Assembly (NCBI GenBank): GCA_944472135.2
Contig: OX235263.1
Span: 27,767,379-27,831,378, forward strand
Direction of reading: 5' to 3'
Length of the DNA stretch: 64,000 nucleotides
DNA from: Trichobilharzia regenti
Taxonomy: Eukaryota > Platyhelminthes > Trematoda > Strigeidida > Schistosomatidae
Below, one piece after another: positions 20,368 to 29,985 of this stretch (the first letter of the stretch is position 1; every line of letters begins with the position of its first letter). Position numbers and translations under genes: made by a program. Under the pieces are notes generated by a model, which worked only from the letters and a program-made list of their open reading frames with translations, had not been told where the DNA came from and searched no databases.

Positions 20368-21389
20368 GGTGAGCTAAATGTGAAATCAAAGTCTGACTCC
20401 AAACCGTGTGTGCGATGAAGAGTCCTGTAGTTGCAACTGGTAAGCCATTGTTGAATAGAGTGTCACAGACGACACCACAGTTTATGCAGAAGAAGGGAGT
20501 TACAGTTTCATGGTGCAGTTCTGACTCCACAAGTTTACAAGTTATTACTAGTAAGAGTAAAGGTACAAAATCTTCAAGGATATGGGAGGAAGAAAACAAA
20601 TCATCTTCTCCTGTTATTAAAGAGGTTGCAAATGATGAAGTTAATCATGCAAACAGCGGTAAAGTGGATATTTTTGATAATGATCATGATAGTGCACATT
20701 TGATTTTGCCTGATCATGACGAGATGAACGGAATGCCTACTTCGACTGAGTTGAACACTGGTTCTGTGCACCTTGAACGTGAAGTAGAATTAAGAGCAGA
20801 TGAGTTTGCAGACGGTATGGATACTCAACAGACCGTCAATGTAAATATCCAGGGTATAGCCCACCTATCGACAGATGTTGAGGCTGAACAGGTGCTAATC
20901 ATAAAAGATAGCATTGGGCGTAATCATACACTTAGACAGCCTGCTAAAGGTCAAACAGCAACAGCTTCTGATCCACCGCTAAGTTCATCAACTGGTATCA
21001 ATCAGTCGTCGTTGGTGCTGTCACCCACAATGAAAAAGACGCCCATCAACTCAAGTAGTTTTTGCAATGACTATGATAGTATAGATGCGTTTGAAAGGAC
21101 GAATATCAATGGTCAGTTTAGTGAGGATAAGCCAAGTGTAAGCGAGAGAGTAATTGTTAAACTGACTTGCACGAATAAAGGCATTTCTAGTTTCAAGTTA
21201 CTATTTGAATGTTATTATCTTTGGTGTAAATTACTCTGTTTCTGCACTTGGTTGATCAGATATGTCGTGTGTTTGTTCGTCATCTATATTCTAGGATACA
21301 ATGACATGAGCGTGTTACCGTTCAGATTTGAGGATATAGCTGATAGAGAGAAGTCAGCAAATGAACTCTGCGACGATTTTCCAACCTAG
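20368..21389 (+). pseudogene. Gag/membrane protein of copy A, part 3 (C-terminal half, open)
   Basis: 327 codons are open from 20406. Up to about 20995 the protein is only about 60 percent similar to copy F; from 20996 on, the nucleotide sequence is almost identical. The C terminus has the conserved hydrophobic Cys-rich segment (YYLWCKLLCFCTWLIRYVVC) and ends NELCDDFPT. It is listed as a pseudogene because its Gag half is separated and broken, but this half has no disabling change. Confidence 0.7.
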
Positions 21390-21390
21390 A

Positions 21391-21835
21391 GCGTCAACCT
21401 GAGAAGGGTTGAAGGCGTACCGCTGTGCGTCCTTCAATTCTTCAAAGGGTAGCGCATCAATGAGCATCCCAATGTGCTTGGTGTGTGATTTCGTACATAT
21501 GTTCATGTTGTATATACTGAATTGATATCATTTATCATCTAGCTGTTGGTAATTCTGTTTGTGTCTGGACGACTTCCACTTGGATCATCAACCTCAGAAG
21601 GAATGTAGGTGTAGTGCTGTAAGTCCTAGAGTTTTTCAGGGGTAGTTTCTGATGCCAGAATCCACAACATTTGATGTATTGATTGTTCATATGTTGGTGT
21701 TAAATAATTGTATGAGTACCAATTATTGTAATTGTCGGTTAATCTTGTTTGTGTCCGGACATTCTAAAACTTACAATCGTCAACCTGAGAAGGGTTGTAG
21801 GCGTACTGGTGTAAGTCCTGCAATTCTTCAAAGGA
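21391..21835 (+). repeat. Three tandem hairpin-forming units after the Gag/membrane ORF, copy A
   Basis: Units start at 21391, 21586 and 21778, about 193 bases apart. The core of each is a hairpin (CAACC/GGTTG around TGAGAAG in units 1 and 3) followed by a second possible hairpin of about nine pairs (in unit 1 AAGG-CGTAC with GTGCG-T-CCTT) and then a TTCTTCAAAGG-like run. Unit 2 is more diverged. The same array is at 27526-27970 and in inverted copy E. Confidence 0.7.
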
Positions 21836-22011
21836 ATTACATCGAGACATGATCTGCGAGTTTGTGTGTACTGTTTGTATATACGTGTGGTGTGTCATAT
21901 CAATTGGTGTTTGGATTAAATGTGTTTACTTGTTGTTTTCGTACCTTGTTGTTTTGTATAATTTTGTTAAAATTTTCGTTCTGATTACCATTACTATTCA
22001 ACAAAACGTTT

Positions 22012-22386
22012 GCAGGTAACTACCTTAAGCCCTCAGTCCAGCTACTCGATATACACCCTATTAATAATATCGCACAAACTCCATCTCCACTCACACCAAA
22101 CCAAATTAGCACTGTTGAATTCAATTACAACAATATTAACCAAACTATAAGAACCCTCGAAAGTTCAAAAGGTTTCGGTACCGACGGTATATCATCTTAC
22201 TTCTATAAATATGGTGGCCCTGACATTCCTCTACTGCTGCTTAAAATATTCACAATGTCGTTAGGAACTCAAACTTACCCTGACATATGGAAGACAACAT
22301 TCATTATGCCTAAACACAAATCTGGCTCGAAAACTGAAGTCAGTAACTACCGGCCAATCAATATCACACCTATAGCTTCTAGAACC
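22012..22386 (+). pseudogene. CR1-type reverse transcriptase fragment (fingers)
   Basis: One open frame reads GFGTDGISSYFYKYGGPDIP and NYRPINITPIASRT, the start of a CR1 reverse transcriptase domain. It ends where the RTE element begins and the same domain resumes at 29986, so this is the left half of one interrupted CR1 copy. About 45 residues are missing at the interruption. Confidence 0.75.
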
Positions 22387-22459
22387 TCGCCAGATACTAG
22401 CTTGCTAGGCTACTAGCTTACTAGTTTTTTCGCCGGTCCCTAGCCCGGGTAAAGAGGGA

Positions 22460-24887
22460 GTGTTGGAACGTGGTGCTAGCAACTCCACCCCCGTAAACAA
22501 CCAAATCGTAACAGAAACTTCAACGAATAAATATATTAAAAATTCTAAAAACATAAGCTATAGCCTTACTCTTCGCTGGAATCGGGGAAGTGAAATGACG
22601 CAGGCTGGTGAAAGCCTTCGGGAAGCCAGTCAGCCGATGTGCCTTCTTTCGATGAAAGCAAAAGTAAGGATGGGTACCTGGAATGTTCGTACAATGTACG
22701 AAACTGGAAAGGCTGCCCAGATAGCCGCTGAAATGAGAAGGTACAGAATAGAAGTGTTGGGAATCTGCGAAAGCAGATGGAACGGAACTGGAAGGTGCCA
22801 ACTACCTACTGGAGAGACAGTAATATTTTCCGGCCACCCAGAGGACAACCATGAGCACACGAGGGAGTGGCCATCATGATGTCACCAACAGCAACCAAAG
22901 CTCTCATGCAGTGGGAACCAATCTCCTCCAGGATAATGACAGCCAGGTTCAACTCAAAAGGAAGGAAAGTTACAGTCATTCAATGTTATGCGCCTACAAA
23001 CGTCTCAGAACAAGAGAAGAAGGAGGCGTTCTACAGACAACTACAAGCAATAATGGACAACGTCCCAAATGGCGATATCAAAATCCTGATGCGCGACATG
23101 AATGCGAAGCTGGGAGGAGACAACACAGGAAGAGAACTCACCATGGGTCGTGAGGCCCTCGGTGAAATGAACGACAATGGTGAACTCTTCTCAGACTTCT
23201 GCGCCTTCAATGATTTGGTGATTGGCGGTAGTGTGTTCAAACACAAGGATATACACAAGACGACATGGATTTCACCAGATGGAAACACCAAAAACCAAAT
23301 AGACTTCATCTCAATTTCAAGAAAGTGGAGACGGAGCCTACTGGACACAAGGTCAAGGAGAGGAGCAGATGTGGGTTCAGACCACTATCTAGTAGAAGGG
23401 ACTTTCAAGGTGAAGGTAAAAGCCTCGAGGATAGCTGGGAATAGGCCACAATGCAAGTTCAACACTCAGAAACTGAAGGACACAACCACAAAAGACACCT
23501 TCACTGCAACTGTCAGAGCAAAGCAGGAAACACTACGCGACATCACTGAAGAATCATGCGTGGAAGAACATTGGAAGTCTCTGAAGGCGATTCTCAACGA
23601 AACGTGTTCAACGGTTCTAGGAAGAAAGAAGAGACAAGACAAGGAATGGCTCTCAACGGACACTTGGAAATTAATAGAAGAGAGGAGAATGGTGAAAGAG
23701 AAAATGATTCAATGCAAGGACGGACAGGAGAAGGAGACGCTGAGCTCAACTTACACAGCACTGGACAAAGAAGTGAAGAAGAGTGCTAGGAAGGACAAAA
23801 GACGATTCTACGACAACCTCGACACTGAAGCTGAGAAGGCAGCAGGCAAAAGGGACCTGAGGACACTATATCAGATAACCAAATCTCTATCCGGGAAGAG
23901 ATCAACACAAGCGAAACCTATAAAAGACAGCCAAGGGAACCCAATTACCAAGGAAGAAAAACAGATTAAACAATGGGCGGATCACTTCAAAGGACTCTTG
24001 AACCGACCACCACCTGCAACCCGTCCAGAAATACCAACAACAGCGCGCACACAACTGCAAGTTGACACCAATCCTCCAACGAGAGCTGAAGTCTTGAATG
24101 CAATCAAGCTTCTGAAAGCTGGAAAAGCAGCTGGACCAGATGGAATACCCCCTGAAGCACTGAAAGCAGACCCAGAGACTACAGCAGGCATGCTGACTCC
24201 ATTATTGCAAAAGGTCTGGAAGGAGGGAAAGGTGCCTACTGACTGGAGGAAAGGTTACCTCGTGAAACTACCAAAGAAGGGCGACTCAGGACTCTGCAAG
24301 AACTGGCGAGGAATCATGCTCCCTGTCGACGCCAAGTAAAATCCTGAGTCGCATCATCCTGGAGAGAATAAAGGACGCACTGGAGACAGAACTCCGACCA
24401 GAACAAGCTGGATTCAGGAAAGGCAAATCATGTACTGACCAAATTGCAACTCTACGCATCATCACCAGAACAAAGCATGGAATGGCAATCAAACCTCTAC
24501 CTCAACTTTATAGACTTTGAGAAGGCCTTCGACAGCGTTGATCGTGAAGTAATTTGGAAATTACTCGAGTACTATGGCGTACCCCAAATATTCATCAACC
24601 TTATTCAACAGCTGTACGACAACGGCACCTGCCAAGTGATCCACAACGGAAGACTCAGCGAGGCGTTTGGAGTAAACACAGGAGTCAGACAAGGGTGCTG
24701 GCTTATCATCACCAATGATATTCCTAATTGTGGTGGACTGGATTATGCGTCAGACAGTGGGAAACGAGAAGACAAGAATATCCTGGACCGACCGACTTGA
24801 AGATCTGGATTTTGCGCGTGGATGATTTATGCTTGATGTCACACACAATCGAAGATTTACAAGCGAAAACCGACAAACTGGTCTAAA
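22460..24887 (+). pseudogene. RTE endonuclease and reverse transcriptase, N-terminal part
   Basis: The endonuclease starts near 22640 with RMGTWNVRTMYETGKAAQIA and CESRWNGTG; a frameshift near 22862 leads to the 490-codon stretch 22867-24339 with VIQCYAPTN, RDMNAKLGGD, NQIDFI and SDHYLVEGTF. The reverse transcriptase begins LLKAGKAAGPDGIPPEA; a stop and frame changes follow at 24337 and near 24450, then NFIDFEKAFDSVDRE and VRQGC. Beyond that the frame is lost again and the ADD motif near 24815 is disrupted by a few extra bases. No activity is expected. Confidence 0.85.
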
Positions 24888-25065
24888 AGAAATCTGTCAA
24901 AAAACACAGTGCTTAAGTCAACTTAGACTGCAAAATGGTGGGAAGTTAAAGAATAACTTAAGAAGTCACAATTCTACCCTGTTATTTAACGCATGATTTA
25001 TACAAATTTGAATTTGATTCTAGTGTATACTAGACATACAAGGACATATTTTTTTATAACCATGT
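24888..25065. other. Left part of a short insertion in the RTE element
   Basis: 178 bases that are neither RTE nor LTR sequence; with 29035-29219 they form a roughly 363-base insertion in the RTE, into which LTR element F then inserted. No ORF, LTR or clear inverted ends were seen. Last five bases CATGT (25061-25065) are the target duplication of element F. Confidence 0.65.
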
Positions 25066-25423
25066 TGTCAATGGAGTTGAAGATTGAACGATCAATTCTT
25101 GGTTGTTTGCTCAACATCAACTTCCCCAATTTTCGCGGAGGCATCAATACGACAGTCATCGTCTCATCGGTCGCTGTTCAGAAAGAAGAGTGAAACATCG
25201 TCAGAAGTAATACAATGATTTATTATTGTAATATTTGTTTTCAGACCTTAGTTCAGTTATTCTTTTTATATGTTGGTGTAACAATAAAGAAATCTCAATC
25301 GGCAGATCGGTGTTTTGGTTTTTTCGTCCGTTATAACTAAGCGTTTCTGAAAACTTCAAGGAAAAGCGTGGGCCCGAGCGTGGCGAGAGCTGGGCATTGA
25401 CGGTTAATGAGACGTGATTGACA
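25066..25423 (+). repeat. 5' LTR of copy F
   Basis: 358 bases. It contains a TATATG box near 25268 and an AATAAA polyadenylation signal about 20 bases further on, consistent with an LTR promoter and terminator. Four differences from the 3' LTR: T/C near the start, A/G in the middle, and two near the end. Confidence 0.93.
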
Positions 25424-25568
25424 GTTTCTGACGGTAGAAACAGACTCTGGCGGATTCAGACAGTTGGTGAAAGTTTGGATAGTCACCGTTCATCTTTCCT
25501 GGTGCCGGTCAAGTCCTCTTTGAACAAGCAATATCTGGAACGTTTTTGGAATTGGGTGAAGTTCAACA

Positions 25569-27524
25569 ATGCCTGGGTCAAAGAAGGGACAGAGCGTCTT
25601 GGATGCAAACAGGAAAGTAAGTCATGGTGACTTGTCTGTTAACTGTAACGATGTGTCTGATGTTAAGCCTGACATGCTTGATGTTATTGTTTCGCCGTTC
25701 AGGGATAATAGAAACATCAAACTCCCTAAATTTGAACCACGATGTTTTGATGGAAGCCCGACTGATTATTTACAATTTGTAAAGGAGTTTGAGATCATGC
25801 TGAATAGTTTTCTATTAAGTGAGGAATTGAAGTTAATGTATTTGATGAGATATTGCACTGGAGATGCTGCAAGAGCTATACAGTGCTGTAAGTTTATGAA
25901 GCCAAAGGAGGGCTACGATGAGGCTATGAGCATATTACGCCGAAGGTTTGGAAGACCCTCGATGATTGCAGGGAAATTATTCGAGGCTGTTGAGGGTAAT
26001 GGTGGTCAGTTACAGGATGACTCCCAGGCACTCACTGAGTTTTTAGATAATTTGCTAATTTACAAGAATGGAATGATTTCGATGAATCGAATGAGTGACC
26101 TCAACTCGAGTTTTATCCTAGAAGTAATAGCAAGACGTCTACCTACTCGACTGCATAGGAAGTGGGTGAAGATAAGCTCCCGTATGGAAGATGAGGGTAT
26201 CGAGCCAAAATTTGATGATATCCTGAAACTAGTAAAAGATAGTGTCTATCAATCGATGAGCAAGTTTGCCAGTCTATTGCATCTCACCCCTGGAATAGAG
26301 CAGTCTGAGGGTAAGACGCAATCATTGATGACGAATAGGCCTCAGAGAGGTGGATATCGAGAAGGCTCCATGATGTCTAGTAATGCATATAGACCTAGTG
26401 AGTGTACCAGGTTTCGTAGTACAACCTCAACAGATAAGTTACAAGATGCAAGACAAACACGGTTGTGTTTCACACGTTTGCGAGAAGTGCGTACAAAGGT
26501 GAACTGTGAACCAGTGAGCAAGTTCAGTGATAAGCTAAATGTAAACTCCAGGTCTGACTCCGAATTGTGTGACGATAACGGTTTGGTCAGGAAGTCTGTA
26601 GTTGCAACTGGTAAGCCATTGTTGAATAGAGTGTCACAGAATAGAGTTACTGCTTCAGAGTGCAGTTCTGACTCCACAAGTTTACAAGGTATTACTAGTC
26701 AGAGTGAAGGTATAAAATCTTTAGGGATTTGTGAGGAAGAACCCAAATCATCCACTGCTGTTATTAAAGAGTTTGAAAATGATAAAGTTGACGGTAAAGT
26801 GAATATTCGTGATAATGATCATGATACTTCACAGTTGTCTTTGGTTGATCATGATGAAATGAGGGATATGCCTACTACTGCTAAGTTGAACAAAGTTTCT
26901 GTACAACTTGAACGTGAAGTAGAAATAAATGCAGATGCAGTTGCAGAAGACATGCATACTTGTGAGACCGTCAGTGTGATAGATCAGCATGTAGCCCACC
27001 TATCATCAGATGCTAGTGCTAAAGCTGAGCTAATAGAAAAAGACAGCAGTGGTGGTGGTCTTGCAGGTAGACAAATTTCTGAAAGTCGAGCAACAACAGC
27101 TTTTGATCCACCGCTAACTTCATCAACTGATATCAATCAGTCGTCGTTGGTGCTGTCACCCACAATGAAAAAGACGCCCATCAACTCAAGTAGTTTTTGC
27201 AATGACTATGATAGTATAGATGCGTTTGAAAGGACGAATATCAATGGTCAGTTTAGTGAGGATAAGCCAAGTGTAAGCGAGAGAGTAATTGTTAAACTGA
27301 CTTGCACGAATAAAGGCATTTCTAGTTTCAAGTTACTATTTGAATGTTATTATCTTTGGTGTAAATTACTCTGTTTCTGCACTTGGTTGATCAGATATGT
27401 CGTGTGTTTGTTCGTCATCTATATTCTAGGATACAATGACATGAGCGTGTTACCGTTCAGATTTGAGGATATAGCTGATAGAGAGAAGTCAGCAAATGAA
27501 CTCTGCGACGATTTTCCAACCTAG
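25569..27524 (+). CDS. Gag-like protein with C-terminal Cys-rich transmembrane segment, 651 aa
   Basis: One uninterrupted ORF starting MPGSKKGQSV; the same ATG context is kept in copies A and E. Residues about 51-165 resemble the DUF1759 Gag domain: KLPKFEPRCFDGSPTDYLQF, then YLMRYCTGDAARAIQCC and LRRRFGRP. The middle (about 280-575) is polar, Ser/Asp/Glu-rich and without zinc knuckle, protease or reverse transcriptase. Residues about 587-622 form a long hydrophobic stretch with five cysteines in its first thirty residues (FECYYLWCKLLCFCTWLIRY), followed by a 29-residue acidic tail ending DDFPT. Expected to form particles from its N-terminal part; the tail may anchor it in a membrane. Gag plus a membrane tail in one ORF is unusual. 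An envelope-like role is possible but unproven; no signal peptide or fusion motif was seen. Confidence 0.85.
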   Translation: MPGSKKGQSVLDANRKVSHGDLSVNCNDVSDVKPDMLDVIVSPFRDNRNIKLPKFEPRCFDGSPTDYLQFVKEFEIMLNSFLLSEELKLMYLMRYCTGDAARAIQCCKFMKPKEGYDEAMSILRRRFGRPSMIAGKLFEAVEGNGGQLQDDSQALTEFLDNLLIYKNGMISMNRMSDLNSSFILEVIARRLPTRLHRKWVKISSRMEDEGIEPKFDDILKLVKDSVYQSMSKFASLLHLTPGIEQSEGKTQSLMTNRPQRGGYREGSMMSSNAYRPSECTRFRSTTSTDKLQDARQTRLCFTRLREVRTKVNCEPVSKFSDKLNVNSRSDSELCDDNGLVRKSVVATGKPLLNRVSQNRVTASECSSDSTSLQGITSQSEGIKSLGICEEEPKSSTAVIKEFENDKVDGKVNIRDNDHDTSQLSLVDHDEMRDMPTTAKLNKVSVQLEREVEINADAVAEDMHTCETVSVIDQHVAHLSSDASAKAELIEKDSSGGGLAGRQISESRATTAFDPPLTSSTDINQSSLVLSPTMKKTPINSSSFCNDYDSIDAFERTNINGQFSEDKPSVSERVIVKLTCTNKGISSFKLLFECYYLWCKLLCFCTWLIRYVVCLFVIYILGYNDMSVLPFRFEDIADREKSANELCDDFPT

Positions 27525-27525
27525 A

Positions 27526-27970
27526 GCGTCAACCTGAGAAGGGTTGAAGGCGTACCGCTGTGTGTCCTTCAATTCTTCAAAGGGTAGCGCATCAATGAGC
27601 ATCCCAATGTGCTTGGTGTGTGATTTCGTACATATGTTCATGTTGTATATACTGAATTGATATCATTTATCATCTAGCTGTTGGTAATTCTGTTTGTGTC
27701 TGGACGACTTCCACTTGGATCATCAACCTCAGAAGGAATGTAGGTGTAGTGCTGTAAGTCCTAGAGTTTTTCAGGGGTAGTTTCTGATGCCAGAATCCAC
27801 AACATTTGATGTATTGATTGTTCATATGTTGGTGTTAAATAATTGTATGAGTACCAATTATTGTAATTGTCGGTTAATCTTGTTTGTGTCCGGACATTCT
27901 AAAACTTACAATCGTCAACCTGAGAAGGGTTGTAGGCGTACTGGTGTAAGTCCTGCAATTCTTCAAAGGA
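27526..27970 (+). repeat. Three tandem hairpin-forming units, copy F
   Basis: Units start at 27526, 27721 and 27913, just after the stop codon of the Gag/membrane ORF. Sequence is the same as 21391-21835 apart from one C/T change seen by eye. Location between ORF and 3' LTR suits an RNA signal such as packaging, export or dimerisation; that is inference. Confidence 0.72.
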
Positions 27971-28410
27971 ATTACATCGAGACATGATCTGCGAGTTTGT
28001 GTGTACTGTTTGTATATACGTGTGGTGTGTCATATCAATTGGTGTTTGGATTAAATGTGTTTACTTGTTGTTTTCGTACCTTGTTGTTTTGTATAATTTT
28101 GTTAAAATTTTCGTCGTGATTACTTCTGAAGTTGTTTCGAGTCTTCTACATCCATGAATGAATTGATTGATGTTAAAGACAGCAGATGGGGCGTATACGC
28201 CGGGGAGGCTAGGCTATTGCTGATAATGAAATGCACACGTATATAATTGTTAGCTGCGGTCCGACACGCCGGGGAGAAAGAGTGTAAACCTCAGAGGCTC
28301 GCATACATCACCGTTACTAGAACTGAGGCAGAATTAGTGACAAGCGATTGCAGTGGTAATTGGTAGTGAGTAGATAAGAGGATGTGCGTAGAGTATCGTG
28401 AGGTGCTGCC

Positions 28411-28635
28411 ATGGTCACTTTGCATTCTGCAAGAGTCATTCTAGCAAATGGCGATTATGTTGCAAGATGTCAAGAGGAGGTCTCTGTCTGGAGGCGCAGG
28501 TCGTCAGCGATGTGTGAGATTGTGCTGTGGGTATACTTGTGGTGTGTTGGCTTTTCTGTTTGTTTTCCATTTCAGCTCTGTCCGTGTGACCCAGGTTCTC
28601 GCAATGGCATCCAAGTCAACGTGTATTGGTCGTGA
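28411..28635 (+). CDS. Small hydrophobic ORF near the 3' end of copy F, 74 aa
   Basis: Starts MVTLHSARVILANGDYVARC and has a hydrophobic middle (LWVYLWCVGFSVCF). The same frame is open over the same length in copy E (48322-48546, minus) with about six residue changes. A second frame (28448-28816) is also open in both. Function unknown; conservation may only reflect the closeness of the copies. Confidence 0.3.
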   Translation: MVTLHSARVILANGDYVARCQEEVSVWRRRSSAMCEIVLWVYLWCVGFSVCFPFQLCPCDPGSRNGIQVNVYWS

Positions 28636-28816
28636 AGGAAAAAAGGGTTGGATCCCTTTTTTCCCGGGGAGTGTCAATGGAGTTGAAGATCGAACGATCA
28701 ATTCTTGGTTGTTTGCTCAACATCAACTTCCCCAATTTTCGCGGAGGCATCAATACGACAGTCATCGTCTCATCGGTCGCTGTTCAGAAAGAAGAGTGAA
28801 ACATCGTCAGAAGTAA
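28448..28816 (+). CDS. Overlapping small ORF running into the 3' LTR, 122 aa
   Basis: Overlaps the 74-residue ORF in another frame, contains a hydrophobic run (CGVLAFLFVFHFSSV) and continues into the 3' LTR. In copy E the frame stops after 67 residues. At most one of the two overlapping frames is likely to be used. Confidence 0.2.
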   Translation: MAIMLQDVKRRSLSGGAGRQRCVRLCCGYTCGVLAFLFVFHFSSVRVTQVLAMASKSTCIGREGKKGWIPFFPGSVNGVEDRTINSWLFAQHQLPQFSRRHQYDSHRLIGRCSERRVKHRQK

Positions 28817-29029
28817 TGCAATGATTTATTATTGTAATATTTGTTTTCAGACCTTAGTTCAGTTATTCTTTTTATATGTTGGTGTAACAATAAAGAAATC
28901 TCAATCGGCAGATCGGTGTTTTGGTTTTTTCGTCCGTTATAACTAAGCGTTTCTGAAAACTTCAAGGAAAAGCGTGGGCCCGAGCGTGGCGAGAGCTGGG
29001 CATTAACGGTTTATGAGACGTGATTGACA
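28672..29029 (+). repeat. 3' LTR of copy F
   Basis: 358 bases, same ends as the 5' LTR, preceded by CCCGGGGAG, a weak polypurine-like run, and followed by the target duplication CATGT. Confidence 0.93.
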
Positions 29030-29219
29030 CATGTCCTTTTCGTAAACAATATACCTTTCCTGACGTTAAGTATTGACTGGTAATATTTATCATTCTTGCT
29101 AATTTTATCTACATCAGTTAGAACTAATAGAGCATGTGAAGTAAGATTGATTGCAGGAATACTCGTAAATAGACTAAGTACAAAGAATTAACTTGCTTGA
29201 TGAATAAGTATTACCATAC
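29030..29219. other. Target duplication of element F and right part of the short insertion in the RTE
   Basis: 29030-29034 is the second CATGT. 29035-29219 is unidentified AT-rich sequence, the partner of 24888-25065, ending where RTE coding sequence resumes. Confidence 0.6.
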
Positions 29220-29984
29220 CGGAAGCAGCAAAGACAGAACTCCAGGTAAACATAGACAAGATGGAGGTTATGAAAATAACCAACCAACAACAGCAACAAC
29301 ATCCAACGCCAATCACCATCAACGGGATGGTTTTGAAAGTGGTTACTTCATTCATTCACTTATCTAGGGAGCATTGTCTCAACTACAGGAGGAGCGGACG
29401 AGGATGTCAAATCGAGAATCGGGAAGGCGATAAACACATTCATCAACCTGAAATCAATCTGGAAATCTTCGTCACTCAGCATCACCAACAAAATTGGGAT
29501 TTTCAATACAAACGTAAAGTCAGTCAGTTCTTCTATACGGATCAGAAACTTGGTGGGTCACAAAGAATATTTCCAACAGGCTATTGCAGAACAGACCTTT
29601 ATCAACAACTGTCTTTGCTCTATACTGAAGATCAGATGGGCGGAAAGAATCACCAACAAGGAATTATGGGAACAAACATAGCAAGAACCAATCGCCCATC
29701 AAATATGCAGGAGAAAATGGAGATGGATCGGACACTCGCTGAGGAGACCGCTGGGTGACATCGCGCATCAAGCCATTTCTCGAGTGGAACCCTAAAGGGA
29801 AGCGGCGTGTGGGACGTGCAAGGGTGACATGGAGGAGATCGTGTGAAGAGGAGCTGAAAGAATATGGAGTAACATGGATGCAGGCGAAAAGTACAGCAGA
29901 GGACAGAAGAAAATGGAGACGTGCAGTTGAAGCCCTATGTTACACTAGTAATCCAAGGGAGCAATAATAATAATAAAATAGACT
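29220..29984 (+). pseudogene. RTE C-terminal region and 3' tail
   Basis: Continues the RTE protein after the insertion: VNIDKMEVMKITNQQQQQ, then in shifting frames recognisable RTE tail motifs (a cysteine-bearing CR.KWRWIGHTLR-type block near 29700-29740 and KRRVGRARVTWRRSCEEELK at 29790-29860). It ends in an AAT-repeat tail at about 29966-29985. Several frameshifts make it non-coding. Confidence 0.8.
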
Positions 29985-29985
29985 T

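Larger units (their letters stand above)
25066..29029 (+). mobile_element. Complete non-autonomous LTR element (copy F) encoding a Gag/membrane protein
   Basis: 3,964 bases. Both LTRs are 358 bases, begin TGTCAAT and end ATTGACA (a 7-base terminal inverted repeat), and differ at four positions by eye, so the insertion is recent. CATGT is duplicated at 25061-25065 and 29030-29034. Between the LTRs are a leader, one 651-codon ORF, three hairpin-forming tandem units, a region with two overlapping small ORFs and a G-rich run before the 3' LTR. No protease, reverse transcriptase, RNase H or integrase is present in any frame, so replication must depend on another element. The Gag resembles DUF1759 Gag of BEL/Pao elements, which makes that group the likely partner (inference). 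Copies A, C, D and E are relatives. Confidence 0.92.
22387..29985 (+). mobile_element. RTE-type non-LTR retrotransposon, split by later insertions
   Basis: The left part (22387-24887) holds a GC-richer leader, endonuclease and reverse transcriptase; the right part (29220-29984) holds the C-terminal region and ends in an AATAATAATAAT tail typical of RTE elements. The protein halves are contiguous (DKLV on the left, then the VN.DK..VMKI motif on the right), so 24888-29219 is a later insertion. The element sits inside a CR1 copy. Confidence 0.8.

Noticed and set aside
22387..22460. HDV-like ribozyme at the 5' end of the RTE element
   Set aside because: Some RTE elements carry one, and this stretch is GC-rich with possible pairing, but I could not build the double-pseudoknot by eye.
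29261..29758. 165-codon ORF as a separate gene
   Set aside because: It is a shifted-frame reading of the degenerate RTE C-terminal region.
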